This document shows positions 49,517 through 58,759 of a DNA stretch of 64,000 nt, one piece after another (within the stretch, counting starts at the first letter, position 1; the number at the start of each line of letters is the position of its first letter). The position numbers were made by a program, and so were the translations under genes. The stretch is from Streptomyces sp. CG4 (GTDB lineage: Bacteria; Actinomycetota; Actinomycetes; Streptomycetales; Streptomycetaceae). Under the pieces are notes generated by a model. That model made no database searches, had not been told where the DNA came from, and saw only the letters and a list, made by a program, of their open reading frames with translations. Location of the stretch: NCBI RefSeq assembly GCF_041080655.1, contig NZ_CP163526.1, positions 186,001 through 250,000 on the forward strand, read 5' to 3'.

Positions 49517-50353
49517 TCACCAGCCGAAGCGGCGCAGGCCGTCCTCGAGCACTTCGACGACCTTTTCTCCGGTCAGATAGGAATCAGGCGTCGAACGCCC
49601 GGTGATGAACGGGTAGTCCACGATCACCGAGGTCTCTTTGCCGAAGTTCCCGATGTAGCGGCCCTCGGGGCCCGTGGCGTCGCGCAGGATGTATTCCAGC
49701 GGGTACGGCGGCGGGCCGATCACGAAGTCGGTACCGAGGAACCCGGTCCCGTCCTTGTAGTCGTACTCCTTGCAGTGGCCCGTGACGTGCTTGCCCCAGA
49801 TGATCGACTTGCGGTCCTCCCAGTCACGCGCGAAGGCCAGCGGAGCGACGCCGTAGCACTCGGCCGCGATCGGCTTGTCGGCGCGCAGGAAGGACAGGAT
49901 GATCTGGTGCACCCGCTCGTTGTTGGCGAGGTCGACGACCGGTCCCGAACCGCCGACGATGAGCAGCGCGTCGTAGTCGTCGAGCTCCTGCGCCACGAGG
50001 TCGACCGCCCGGTGGTAGGCCTCCAGCTCGCGCAGGTAGTCGTCGTCCGCCGTGTAGGGGCGCTCCGGAATCCAGCTGGAGATGTCGATCGGGTCGTCCA
50101 GCCGCTCGGAGGCGTCGACGTCGCGGGTGAGCTTCGCGACGTTCTCGGAGGTGACCGAGCGGCCGAGCGGCGGGTCGATGTACCCGGGGTCCATCGACGG
50201 CGGCAGCGCGTGCGCACGCTTGCCGGTCGGGGTGGCGAACACCACCTCGTAGCCCCGCTGGTCGAAGTGGTGCAGAGGCCCGACGAGCTCCTCGCCCCAG
50301 TAGCCGTACTCCGACAGAATCACGAGGATCTTCTTGGCGTTCTTCCTGGGCAC
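49517..50353 (-). CDS. DJ-1/PfpI-family protein, Hsp31-like
   Basis: A 278-residue protein with a GTG start. ILVILSEYGYWGEELVGPLH, LIVGGSGPVVDLANNERVHQ and PIAAECYGVAPLAFARDW (nucleophile Cys) define a class I glutamine-amidotransferase-like fold. The length is that of Hsp31/GATase1-like 3 proteins. It lies 37 bp before the decarboxylase gene and after a hairpin that separates it from the EthD gene. Confidence 0.88.
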   Translation of the reverse strand: MPRKNAKKILVILSEYGYWGEELVGPLHHFDQRGYEVVFATPTGKRAHALPPSMDPGYIDPPLGRSVTSENVAKLTRDVDASERLDDPIDISSWIPERPYTADDDYLRELEAYHRAVDLVAQELDDYDALLIVGGSGPVVDLANNERVHQIILSFLRADKPIAAECYGVAPLAFARDWEDRKSIIWGKHVTGHCKEYDYKDGTGFLGTDFVIGPPPYPLEYILRDATGPEGRYIGNFGKETSVIVDYPFITGRSTPDSYLTGEKVVEVLEDGLRRFGW

Positions 50354-50383
50354 GCCGGCTCCTTCGGTAATCGGTTCGGGGTG

Positions 50384-50427
50384 GGTGGCCGGGCGCCGCG
50401 ACGGAAGGGGGCGGCGCCTCAGCCACC
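50384..50427 (-). terminator. Strong hairpin between EthD and DJ-1 genes
   Basis: Stem GGTGGC + GGCGCCGC pairs with GCGGCGCC + GCCACC around a 12-nt loop, with one 2-to-3-nt internal bulge. It may terminate or attenuate the EthD transcript before the DJ-1 and decarboxylase genes. Confidence 0.6.
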
Positions 50428-50439
50428 GGATCAGGGGGA

Positions 50440-51144
50440 TCAGCGGGCCTGCGGGCCGATGATCCAGTTCTCCTTCGCCGCGAGGGAGAAGACGTACTTC
50501 CCGTCGACGATCTCGTCGCGCGCCGCCTTCACCTCCTCGGTGAAGTAGGGCGAACGCAGCGCTTCCTCAAGGGCGTTCACGTCGTCGAACCACAGCTGCT
50601 CGACGCTGTCGAAGGCTGCTTCGCCGAAGACGTAGGCGCCGTCCACGGTGTGGGCGTGCAGGTATCGCCGCAGCCCCGGGGTGCCCTTGACGACCGAGGC
50701 GTACGAGTCGAGGGTCTGCTTGCGGTAGTCGGCGAGGGCGAGACCCGGGCGCCTCTTCTGCAGCACGGTGAGCTTGACCCACTCCTGTCCTCTGGCCGGC
50801 GGGGGGCCGGGAACGATCTCGTGCGCGGTGGTGTCCACGACGATGGTCTGCCAGAACGCGGCCCAGTTGGGTTCGTCGAGGCGGGCGCCCTGGAGGAACT
50901 CCTCGGTCTGCAGCGAGGCCAGTTGCTCCTCACCATTGGCAAGGAAGATCTCGGCGATGCCCTGGTGGGGCAGCGCCGGCTCACCGAGGTTTCCCTTGAT
51001 GTCCACAACCGTATCGACCATGTACTTGCGGATCTGTGGAATCTTCGCCGCGTACCGCACCGCGTGGACATTTACCCAGTAGTCCTGGAATTCCGCTACG
51101 GACATGCCAGGCTTGGGCGCCGCCAGAATGAACTGGTGGATCAT
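50440..51144 (-). CDS. Tandem EthD-domain protein
   Basis: A 234-residue protein from ATG 51144 with AAAGGAG 6 nt upstream. Two ferredoxin-like EthD units are visible: FILAAPKPGMSVAEFQDYW with WVNVHAVRYAAKIPQIRKYM, and LTVLQKRRPGLALADYRKQT with YLHAHTVDGAYVFGEAAF. EthD proteins are dimeric barrels in degradation and polyketide-ring formation. The 134-bp upstream gap is the likely promoter of the EthD/DJ-1/decarboxylase run. Confidence 0.85.
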   Translation of the reverse strand: MIHQFILAAPKPGMSVAEFQDYWVNVHAVRYAAKIPQIRKYMVDTVVDIKGNLGEPALPHQGIAEIFLANGEEQLASLQTEEFLQGARLDEPNWAAFWQTIVVDTTAHEIVPGPPPARGQEWVKLTVLQKRRPGLALADYRKQTLDSYASVVKGTPGLRRYLHAHTVDGAYVFGEAAFDSVEQLWFDDVNALEEALRSPYFTEEVKAARDEIVDGKYVFSLAAKENWIIGPQAR

Positions 51145-51278
51145 CGGATTCTCCTTTGGACGGGCCCATTCAGCATGGCCAGCAGTCATCGAGAGGGGCA
51201 AAGAAAGAAAACCGACTTCCTGAACTTTCACTCCGCGGGCAGAGAAAAGGAGTCGACCGCGCAGGCAGTGCCCCCGAG

Positions 51279-52781
51279 TCAGCCCGCGGAGCGGTTCCCG
51301 TGCGCGAGCCGGCGCACCGCGGCGAGCGGGATGGGCAGCCACTCGGGCCGGTTGCGGGCCTCGTAGAGCACCTCGTACACGGCTTTGTCGGCCTCGAACG
51401 CCCGCAGGAGCACCGGGCTCGTACGCGGGTCCCGGCCGCCCGCAGCGGTGTAACCGGCGCAGAAGGCGCGCCTGTTGTGGACGGCCCAGGCCGAGGCCCT
51501 GCGCGTCAGGCGGGTGCCACGCGGATCGCCGGAGGTCCGTTCTGCGGGCGGGGCACCGAGAATCCGGCCGAGCGCATGATGCGCCGCGTAGTCGAAGGAC
51601 CGCAGCATGGCGGCGACATCGCGGACCGCGGGCTGCGGATGGCGCCGTTCCGCCAGGGGATGGCCGGGCTCGCCCTCGAAGTCGATCAGGACCCATCCGT
51701 CCGCGGCCCTCAGGACCTGTCCGAGGTGGAGGTCGCCGTGGACGCGCTGGACCGGCAGCGGGTTGCCCCGCCGCACCGTCTCGCGCAGGTCCTGGTACGC
51801 CGTGCGCAGCCCGCGCACGTAGGGAGTGATGTCGGGCACCTCGGCGAGGGCGTGGTCGAGCCGGGTCATGAGGGCGTCCGTCAGCTCCGCGGTCTCCGGC
51901 GGGCTCAGCGTGCGGGCCTCCAGCTGCTGTGCGAGCGCCAGGTGCACCTGCGCCGTGGCCTGCCCCAGCGCGAACGACTCGGCCGAGAAACCGCCCGGCG
52001 GCGCCACGGAGTCGCACGCACCACGGACACAGGCCTCCGCCTCCGCGGTGGCGATGCTCCAGCCGTCCCCACGCGAGGGCACGAACTCCTGGAGGATGCA
52101 CAAGGTGGCCGGCTCGGCCCCGAACGGGCCGACCGTCTCCGCCCAGGCCAGCGGCGCCGCGCTCGGCACGTCGCCCGCCCGCTCCAGTGCGGCCAGCATC
52201 TCCAGCTCGGGATTGGCCCCCGGCACGATTCGGCGCAGCACCTTCAGCATCATCCGGTCGCCGAAGGCCACCGAGGTGTTGGACTGCTCCGCGGTGAGCG
52301 GTCTGGCCCGCAGCCCCTCCGGGATCCGCGCGCCGGGAAACCTGTGGAATGCGAGCGCTCCGCTCGGCTCGGCCGCGACGAAACGGTCGAGCAGTCGCGA
52401 CAGCGGTTCCGGGTCGGATCCCGCCTCGTAGAGCGTCAGGTGCCGCCCGTCCCGCGTACGGCTGGTGCCGATGACGGTGTCGGCGGGCACGCCCGTGCCG
52501 GCCTCGGCGGGAGCGGCCGTCGCCCCGATGAGGAGCTGGTAGCACTCGCCGTCGCCGGACCGGAACACCGTCTGCACCAGCGCGGGGTCGCCCGGTACGA
52601 CGGCCTCCGCCAGGAGGGGCCGGACCTCGGGGGCGGCATGGCCCTTGCCCGCGTACCAGCGTTGCCGGGGCAGCCAGGCCGGCAGAAGCCGGCACAGCGC
52701 GTCGATGATCCGGTCCAGGTCCTCGGCGGGCGGCCCACCGGACCGCCACGGCGTCACTGCGCGCCGAGCGGTCTCGGTCAT
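51279..52781 (-). CDS. pep2: Maltokinase, Pep2 type
   Basis: A 500-residue protein. The N-terminal cap (CRLLPAWLPRQRWYAGKGHA) and the kinase core with VQRVHGDLHLGQVLRAADG and LIDFEGEPGHPLAERR match Mycobacterium and Streptomyces Pep2/Mak. It phosphorylates maltose to maltose-1-phosphate, the substrate of GlgE at 37.8 kb. The start overlaps the stop of the IS701-like gene (ATGA). An 8-bp stem (CCGCGGGC with GCCCGCGG, 51233-51289) overlaps its end as a probable terminator. Confidence 0.92.
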   Translation of the reverse strand: MTETARRAVTPWRSGGPPAEDLDRIIDALCRLLPAWLPRQRWYAGKGHAAPEVRPLLAEAVVPGDPALVQTVFRSGDGECYQLLIGATAAPAEAGTGVPADTVIGTSRTRDGRHLTLYEAGSDPEPLSRLLDRFVAAEPSGALAFHRFPGARIPEGLRARPLTAEQSNTSVAFGDRMMLKVLRRIVPGANPELEMLAALERAGDVPSAAPLAWAETVGPFGAEPATLCILQEFVPSRGDGWSIATAEAEACVRGACDSVAPPGGFSAESFALGQATAQVHLALAQQLEARTLSPPETAELTDALMTRLDHALAEVPDITPYVRGLRTAYQDLRETVRRGNPLPVQRVHGDLHLGQVLRAADGWVLIDFEGEPGHPLAERRHPQPAVRDVAAMLRSFDYAAHHALGRILGAPPAERTSGDPRGTRLTRRASAWAVHNRRAFCAGYTAAGGRDPRTSPVLLRAFEADKAVYEVLYEARNRPEWLPIPLAAVRRLAHGNRSAG

Positions 52782-54022
52782 GCGGCGCTCACCTTCGTCT
52801 CCCGTGCCAGTGCGAGCGAAGCCCGGCCCGTGGGCGGGAACAGGCTCTGCGCGCGGGGCGACGAGAGCGCCGTGACGGCATGCGCCAGGGACACCATCGT
52901 CATGTGGTGGTGCCAGCCGCGGTACGACCGGCCCTCGAAGTCGCGGATGCCGAGGCCGTCGCTCACCTGCGCCAGGTCGCGCTCCACGCGCCGCGAGAGC
53001 ATGGCCGTGCGGTACACGGTGCCGAGCTGCGACTGCGTGAGGTTGGAGAGCCAGAACTCGGTCGGGGAACGTCGGCCGGGGGCCGCCCAGGCACCCAGCA
53101 GGACGAGGTCCAGCCGCTCCGGCTGCCCGGCGGTGGAGACGTTGCGCAGGGCGACGCGGGCAGCGCCCACCGAGGTGGCCCGCACGGCTTTGGCCATGGG
53201 GTCGAACCACTCCACCGGCATGCGGTGCTTGTGCAGCGCGGAGAGCAGCCCGGCCGGGCCCACCCACTCCCCTGCCCTGTCGGCGGGCTCCCCCGGCGCG
53301 GGCTTCGGCTCGGGCGGCACCGGGGCGATGGACGACGCGTCGACCTGGACGACGAACGGGATCTGGCGAGCCGCCAGGTCGGCGCAGACCCGATGAGGTG
53401 CCGTCTGCCGCAGATCCATCACCACCGGCCGGCCGTTCAGCCCCCAGCCCCGCGACATCTTGCTCACCGAGTCGACGGCGCACTGCTCCGGCGGGCACGA
53501 TCCGACATGGGTGGGGATGGAAGCGCGGCGGCGCATGTCCTCCTGGTCCGTCCAGCACTCGGGCAGTGCCAGTTGCCAGTCCACGGGGCAGCTGCCCCGG
53601 TCCGAGGCGAACCAGACGCTCGTCGTCTGCTGGCAGTTGACGACCCGTCCGATCTGGGAGACCCACTGCCGCTCCACGCCGACCGAGTGCTGCCCCACCT
53701 TGGTGATCACGAGGGGCTGCACCACCCAGGCCCGGGGCTGCATCCGCTCGGTGAGCAACCCTGCCAGGTCGCGGCGCACCGCGTCGGCGTCCCACGGCGA
53801 CTTGCTGATGAATTGGTACAGGCTCTGCTCGGCCCCACTGCCCGCGCCATTGGCGAGAGCACGCATGGTCTTCTTTCCCGGGACCGCGAGCAGCCCGCGC
53901 GCATACAGCTCTCCCCAACGGCGCTGGTCACTTCGCGGAATGGAACGCAGCGCAGAGAGAACCTCAGTGAATGCGTTCTGTGAAACGCCGTCGGGAAGCG
54001 TCTGCTGGTCTTCTGCGGACAC
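52778..54022 (-). CDS. IS701-like protein without DDE residues (domesticated)
   Basis: A 414-residue protein from GTG 54022 (AGAGGG upstream). The IS701 framework is clear: DQRRWGELYARGLLAVPGKK, LYQFISKSPWDADAVRRDLA, HSVGVERQWVSQIGRVVNCQ and IRDFEGRSYRGWHHHMTMVS. But the first Asp (usually DDTGF) is replaced by LVITK, the second (VADAGYG) reads VVMDLRQT, and the Glu position (YQELK) reads LAQVS. There are no inverted repeats around it. It overlaps pep2 by 4 bp, so it is a fixed cellular gene. A second one is at 59.7 kb. Function unknown; DNA binding is likely. Confidence 0.75.
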   Translation of the reverse strand: MSAEDQQTLPDGVSQNAFTEVLSALRSIPRSDQRRWGELYARGLLAVPGKKTMRALANGAGSGAEQSLYQFISKSPWDADAVRRDLAGLLTERMQPRAWVVQPLVITKVGQHSVGVERQWVSQIGRVVNCQQTTSVWFASDRGSCPVDWQLALPECWTDQEDMRRRASIPTHVGSCPPEQCAVDSVSKMSRGWGLNGRPVVMDLRQTAPHRVCADLAARQIPFVVQVDASSIAPVPPEPKPAPGEPADRAGEWVGPAGLLSALHKHRMPVEWFDPMAKAVRATSVGAARVALRNVSTAGQPERLDLVLLGAWAAPGRRSPTEFWLSNLTQSQLGTVYRTAMLSRRVERDLAQVSDGLGIRDFEGRSYRGWHHHMTMVSLAHAVTALSSPRAQSLFPPTGRASLALARETKVSAA

Positions 54023-54337
54023 CGTTCAACCCTCTCCATCAAAAAGGTGTGCCACATCCCGGTGAGCCGAGATCCGTGCTGCGAGAACCGAGCCCCGCCG
54101 AATCCGGGCAGGCCTCACAGCCGCGTGCCGGGTATCGGCAGGCGACGGCACGGCATTCGGTGGCAGCCAAAGCCGAGAAGCGTGGTGCTGGACACGGGGC
54201 CGAGGGGCGATGCGCAGCGCCTCGTACCGGCCCCGTGTCCTTGCCCGCCGGCGACGGGGGAATGAACCGGCAGGTCTGCAGCGGGGCGAGCCGATCGCCG
54301 GCTCCGCCTCGCCGATCAGGGGGCGCTCGGGCGCCCG
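54023..54337. other. Intergenic region with terminator
   Basis: A 315-bp gap between two minus-strand genes. Position 54190-54240 holds a perfect 13-bp stem (GGACACGGGGCCG with its complement, 25-nt loop), an efficient terminator for the reductase gene. The promoter of the IS701-like/pep2 pair must lie between it and 54022. Confidence 0.65.
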
Positions 54338-55039
54338 TCAGTGAACGGGCACCTGATACGCGGGGATCCGGTCGGGAATCAGCCGGTCGAACAGCGGGCC
54401 CCAGTCGGTGGGCGCTTGTCCGGGCTCGTTGTAGAGCTCGAAGGTCCGCCCGCCCGCGGCCGGCAGCCGCAAGGACTGGACGCAGGCCTCCGCGACCGAC
54501 TTCCTCGACACCCAGCCGTCGCCCCGGTCCTGCTGTTCCAGGCGCACCCGGGCGCCCGCGACGTCGTCGTCCGTCAGCCAGCTGGGGCGTACGACGGTGT
54601 AGGGCAGCCCTGAGGCGCGCACCTCGTCCTCGCCCCGCAGCCGCCAGTCGAGCAGCCGTCCGTAGGCGTTCATCGGGTGCTCGCGCCGCGTCACGAAGAT
54701 CTGGCTGATCAGCACCACCTGCGGGCGCTGTCCGCCGTCGGCGGCCGCGGCCAGCACATTGCGCACCCCGTCGTAGACCGTGCTCTCGGGGCTCTGCGGA
54801 CCCGAGTCGGCGATGCCCGGCTCGACGGCGAACACGATGCCGGAGCATCCGCGCAGGGCGGGACCCAGTGCGTCCGCGTACCGCACGTCGGCGGGGTGTG
54901 TCTCCACTCCGAGCGGCAGCACTGCGCGCTGCGGATCACGGCTGATCACTCGTACTCGGTGGCCTTCGTCGAGCAGCCGGCGTGTGATGATCACGCCTGT
55001 CCGGCCGGCCCCTCCGATGACTGCAATGGGGCTTTGCAT
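54338..55039 (-). CDS. NmrA-like NAD(P)-binding reductase
   Basis: A 233-residue atypical SDR. The nucleotide motif is IAVIGGAGRTGVIITRRLLD at the very N-terminus; YGRLLDWRLRGEDEVRASGL and YTVVRPSWLTDDD follow as in NAD(P)H-binding family proteins. YxxxK is absent, so the role may be redox sensing or reduction of a small carbonyl. It lies 24 bp after the nucleotidyltransferase gene on the same strand. Confidence 0.85.
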   Translation of the reverse strand: MQSPIAVIGGAGRTGVIITRRLLDEGHRVRVISRDPQRAVLPLGVETHPADVRYADALGPALRGCSGIVFAVEPGIADSGPQSPESTVYDGVRNVLAAAADGGQRPQVVLISQIFVTRREHPMNAYGRLLDWRLRGEDEVRASGLPYTVVRPSWLTDDDVAGARVRLEQQDRGDGWVSRKSVAEACVQSLRLPAAGGRTFELYNEPGQAPTDWGPLFDRLIPDRIPAYQVPVH

Positions 55040-55063
55040 GGTCCCCTCCAGGAATGAGCGCCG

Positions 55064-56404
55064 TCACACCCAGCGCAGGATGTCGTCAGCGTGCCTGAGC
55101 TCGGTCTGTGCAGGTACGCCGGCCAGCGCCGGAACCCGCAGTCGGGGGTACACGGTGACCCCGCAGAATCGCGATCCCGGCCAGAGCACCGCTCCGTCGC
55201 CGATGGCGGAGAACTGCTCGAGCCGCAGTGGCCTGACGCGCTCCGAGAGCGCCTGGGCCATGGGGCCTATGTAGGTGTCGGTGATGTCGGCCCAGGAGCC
55301 GACCACCGCTGACTCGCCCACCGCGGACCGGACGAGGGTGGCGTGCTCCCGGATCTCGGCTCCGTCGCCGATGTCCGTGTGCTCCAGGCGCACCCCGGGT
55401 CCGATCTCGACATCGCGCCCGATCCGGACGCCCGCGCCGATGACGACCGAGCCCTCCTCGATCTTCTGCGCCAGCGTGGTGCCGGTGACGTCGTCCTTCG
55501 TCTGCAGGCTGGTCTCATGGATCCAGCAGCGCGGCCCGGTCCGGTCGGGGGCGGCCATCAGCCGGTTCATCTGTTCGTACGCGCCGTCGAGCACGAGCTG
55601 GACCGTCTGGAGGTAGTCGGGCACGTTGCCCATGTCGCCCAGCCGCCCGATGGTGTGGGTGGCGACCGGCACCCCTCGTTCGACGAGGTGGGGCAGGAGG
55701 TCGCCGCCCCAGTCCAGGCGCTGGTGGGACTGCCGGAAGAGCTCCGGCTCGCGGGCGAGCATCCGCAGGCGGCCGCAGTCCACCAGGTACATCCCGGCGT
55801 TGGTCGCCAGGGTCGCGGTGGGATCATCGATCGTCCGGGGGAAAAGCGAGTGCAGTTCACCGGCCCCGGGCTTCTCCACGAAGCCCTGGACCAGGCCGCG
55901 TTCGTCGGTCCGCATGACGCCGTACTTGCCGGCGATCTCCGCCGCGGTGCGGGCCACGGACGCGACCGTGACCACCGCGGCCTCGGCGCGATGTGTCGCC
56001 TCCATGGCCGCCAGATCGAAGTCGAACAGCGAGTCGACGGGCAGGACCAGCGCACGGCCCTGCAGGTCCCACTGCTCCAGGTTGTGCAGCGTGGCGCCCG
56101 CCGAGCCCACGTTGTACCGGTCGAACCGGGAGCGCGAGTAGGTGATGTCGACCCCGTAGCGCTCACCGTGGCCCAGCAGAAGCTTGATCTGATTGCGGTT
56201 CTCCAGGCCGTGGGTCACGACGTAGAACCGACGCACGCCCTGCTCTCGGCAGGCGTCCGTCATCCACTCGACCAGACGTCGGCCGGCGAATGGAATGAGC
56301 GCCTTGCTCCGAATGTAGTCCGAGGACTTGAGAGTGATCGGCTTGGCCCTCTCGCCTCTGCCACCGGCCAGAAGGATGCCGACTGTTTCCTCGTCACGTT
56401 CCAC
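55064..56404 (-). CDS. NDP-sugar pyrophosphorylase-like protein
   Basis: About 446 residues, GTG at 56404 (or 56410; GGGGG lies between 4 and 10 nt upstream). N-terminal pyrophosphorylase fold: VGILLAGGRGERAKPITLKS, SKALIPFAGRRLVEWMTD, ALVLPVDSLFDFDLAAM and GFVEKPGAGELHSL. The C-terminus has left-handed beta-helix hexapeptides (GVRIGRDVEIGPGVRLEHTD). It resembles GlgC and glucose-1-phosphate nucleotidyltransferases. The loop GGRGERAKPIT differs from GGxGTRL, so the substrate may be different. Confidence 0.82.
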   Translation of the reverse strand: MERDEETVGILLAGGRGERAKPITLKSSDYIRSKALIPFAGRRLVEWMTDACREQGVRRFYVVTHGLENRNQIKLLLGHGERYGVDITYSRSRFDRYNVGSAGATLHNLEQWDLQGRALVLPVDSLFDFDLAAMEATHRAEAAVVTVASVARTAAEIAGKYGVMRTDERGLVQGFVEKPGAGELHSLFPRTIDDPTATLATNAGMYLVDCGRLRMLAREPELFRQSHQRLDWGGDLLPHLVERGVPVATHTIGRLGDMGNVPDYLQTVQLVLDGAYEQMNRLMAAPDRTGPRCWIHETSLQTKDDVTGTTLAQKIEEGSVVIGAGVRIGRDVEIGPGVRLEHTDIGDGAEIREHATLVRSAVGESAVVGSWADITDTYIGPMAQALSERVRPLRLEQFSAIGDGAVLWPGSRFCGVTVYPRLRVPALAGVPAQTELRHADDILRWV

Positions 56405-56695
56405 GCCCACTGCACCCCCGTGAATGTGAATTATGTGTCGTCGTCCGAATCCCGCCGCGCCTGGCCGGTCTACACCGGAACGACGCACCAATTCTCGTCG
56501 TCGGATTCCGCCGGCGGCACGGCCACCCCATGGGGCAATATGACCGAAACCTGCTTCCGTCGCATTTTCATCCCCTCCGTTGGACGGAAAAGGCACCGCG
56601 CCCTTCCGCCTCAAAAAGCATGGCGCGTAAAAGGCTGGAAAGCATGAGTCGGTAGGCTCGGGATCGCGCATTGCGGGAACCAGCAAGGGGGAAAA
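56405..56695. promoter_or_regulatory. Divergent promoter region
   Basis: A 291-bp gap between the pyrophosphorylase-like gene (minus) and the LuxR-type gene (plus), lower in GC than its surroundings. Both promoters must be here. I could not pick an operator. Confidence 0.5.
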
Positions 56696-57679
56696 GTGTG
56701 CAGAAATTCGGACATAAGTCCACGATCCAATGTCGTACCTCTGTGCGAGCGCGGGCTGGATCGCTACCGCCGCGCGCTCGTGGAAGGCCCCACCTCCGAC
56801 GACGTCCCGGACTGCCTGGTCGAGTTGGGCCTGATGCGGCAACAGGCCGAAACAGGCGCCCGCTGGGTCGCCGTACCGCCCGACATCGCGTCCCACGACC
56901 TGACCCGCCCGCTGGAGCGCGCCATCCTCGCGCAGCAGCACACGGTGGCAGGCATCTACGACGCCCTGTCGGCGGCCGAGGACGTGTACCGCGCCCAACA
57001 GCGCACCTCGGCCGCCTCCGTACGGCTGCTGCACGGCGCGGACGTCATCTACGCGGCGCTGGAGCGGGCGTCGGATGCCTGCTGCGAAGAGCTTCTGACG
57101 GCTCATCCCGGCGGGGCCCGCAACCCTGACGCGCTGGGCAAGACCCTGCCCCGCACACTGCGGCTGAACAGCCGTGGCGTGCGGCAGCGCACGCTCTACC
57201 AGCACTCGGTGCGCACACACGGCCCGACGCTCGCCTACATCGAGCGGGTGACGAGCGCCGGCGCCCAGGTGCGCACGCTCGACGAGATCGTCGACCGGGT
57301 CATCATCTACGACCGCTCCGTCGCCTTCATTCCGGACCCCCGTTACGACCAGCAGACGACCGCGCTGGCCGTGGAGCACCCGGCTCTCATCCACTACCTC
57401 GTCAAGGTCTTCGACCACGCCTGGCAGCGCGCCGAGCCGGTCACCATCTCCCAGGACCACAGCAGGCCCCCGCTGCTGACGGACGAGACCCGCCGGGCCG
57501 TGCTGCAGCTCATGGTCGAGGGCCACACGGACGCGGGGATAGGCAAGCGCCTCGGCATCAGCAGCAGGACCGTGTCCCATCACATCAAGAAGGCGTCGGA
57601 TCTCGTGGGCAGCCGCAGCCGGGCTCACCTCGCCTATCTGCTGGCCAGGTCCGAGCTCCTGGAGTCGCCGCGCGACTGA
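56696..57679 (+). CDS. LuxR-type HTH regulator with TrmB-like N-terminus
   Basis: A 327-residue protein from GTG 56696 with AAGGGGG upstream. The N-terminal ~60 residues resemble TrmB-type winged helices (DVPDCLVELGLMRQQAETGA), the middle is a phospholipase-D-like ligand domain (IVDRVIIYDRSVAFIPDP), and the C-terminus is a LuxR helix-turn-helix (GIGKRLGISSRTVSHHIKKA). Many Streptomyces clusters have this architecture. The target is probably the divergent gene. Confidence 0.85.
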   Translation: MCRNSDISPRSNVVPLCERGLDRYRRALVEGPTSDDVPDCLVELGLMRQQAETGARWVAVPPDIASHDLTRPLERAILAQQHTVAGIYDALSAAEDVYRAQQRTSAASVRLLHGADVIYAALERASDACCEELLTAHPGGARNPDALGKTLPRTLRLNSRGVRQRTLYQHSVRTHGPTLAYIERVTSAGAQVRTLDEIVDRVIIYDRSVAFIPDPRYDQQTTALAVEHPALIHYLVKVFDHAWQRAEPVTISQDHSRPPLLTDETRRAVLQLMVEGHTDAGIGKRLGISSRTVSHHIKKASDLVGSRSRAHLAYLLARSELLESPRD

Positions 57680-57729
57680 TCCGGGAGCCGCCGCCCGGAC
57701 CGGCCGCGGTCGGCCGCTCCGGCGTACCC

Positions 57730-58596
57730 TCATGGCCGCAGCCTTCGAACGGCCGACAGCACCCGGTCGACGTCGGCGGTGAGTTCACCGCTCATCGATG
57801 TCTCCTGCACGGCGCAGCCGGGCATCAGCCGGCTCAGCCGCTGCGACACCCCGCCCGGCCCCCGGTGTCCGCCGAGCACCACGAACCGGTCGTAGCGGCG
57901 GGCGAGTTCGCCCGCCGCCGCGGCCAGGTGGCTGTCGTCCAGATACACCAGGTGCGCGTGCGCGGGTTCCGCGGACCGCTCCCGGACCGCCAGCGCGAGC
58001 CGGGTGCCGTCCTCACCGACGGAGACCATGCAGACCCCCGCGTCCTCATGAAGTCCCAGGTCCTCGCCGAGGTCCCAGACCACTGCGGGGATGTCGCCGT
58101 CTCCTGCGCCGGTCCAGTGCGCCGTCAGGTCGACGGGAGCCCCAGAGCCGATGCGGATGTGATACGGCCGCACCGCACGTGCCGCACCGCGCACCACCGC
58201 CCTGATCTCCTGCACGCCGCTGGGCACCGCGATCCGCACGCGCGACGTGCGCAGCAGTTCCGCCGAACAGGCCTGGGTGTCCGGCACCACGACCGACGCA
58301 CCCGCCTCCAGATAGGCGAGTGTCAGCAACGGAGACCGCGCCGCCCCGCTGTCGGTGCCCGGGCCGAGTCCGCACACGAACACTCTGAATCCGGCGGTGA
58401 CAAGCCCTTCGACCATGCTCACCATGGCGCCCTCGACACTGCCGAGCTGGAAGAACCGGTCCGGGTGAGCCGTCTCGAAAGGGTGCCGGGCACGGGGCGG
58501 CAGCGCCTCCACACACACCACCCGACCGTCCTCCGCCCCGATCTTCGCCAGTTCCTCGCGGTAGACGTCCTCCGCCCGGAACGTCGTAGTGCCCAC
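57730..58596 (-). CDS. Lone transketolase C-terminal subunit
   Basis: A 288-residue protein with a GTG start. The pyrimidine-binding domain is FRAEDVYREELAKIGAEDGR with HPDRFFQLGSVEGAMVSMVE (cofactor Glu in SVEGA), followed by the transketolase C-terminal domain (DRFVVLGGHRGPGGVSQRLS). The ThDP pyrophosphate-binding half is not present next to it. Split transketolases are normally encoded side by side, so the partner must be elsewhere, or this protein has another role. Confidence 0.75.
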   Translation of the reverse strand: MGTTTFRAEDVYREELAKIGAEDGRVVCVEALPPRARHPFETAHPDRFFQLGSVEGAMVSMVEGLVTAGFRVFVCGLGPGTDSGAARSPLLTLAYLEAGASVVVPDTQACSAELLRTSRVRIAVPSGVQEIRAVVRGAARAVRPYHIRIGSGAPVDLTAHWTGAGDGDIPAVVWDLGEDLGLHEDAGVCMVSVGEDGTRLALAVRERSAEPAHAHLVYLDDSHLAAAAGELARRYDRFVVLGGHRGPGGVSQRLSRLMPGCAVQETSMSGELTADVDRVLSAVRRLRP

Positions 58597-58759
58597 AGTG
58601 CGACCCCTTTCGGAGATGGATTCGTGTTGCCGGAGAGCTGACCGTGGTACCCATCACGATCACATAAAAAGTGTTTCTTTTTTGTTTTTGCGCGCCGACT
58701 GCGGGCCTACCTTGGCAACTTGCCTAAGTGGGAAGCGATGTGACGGCGGAGAGCCCCCG

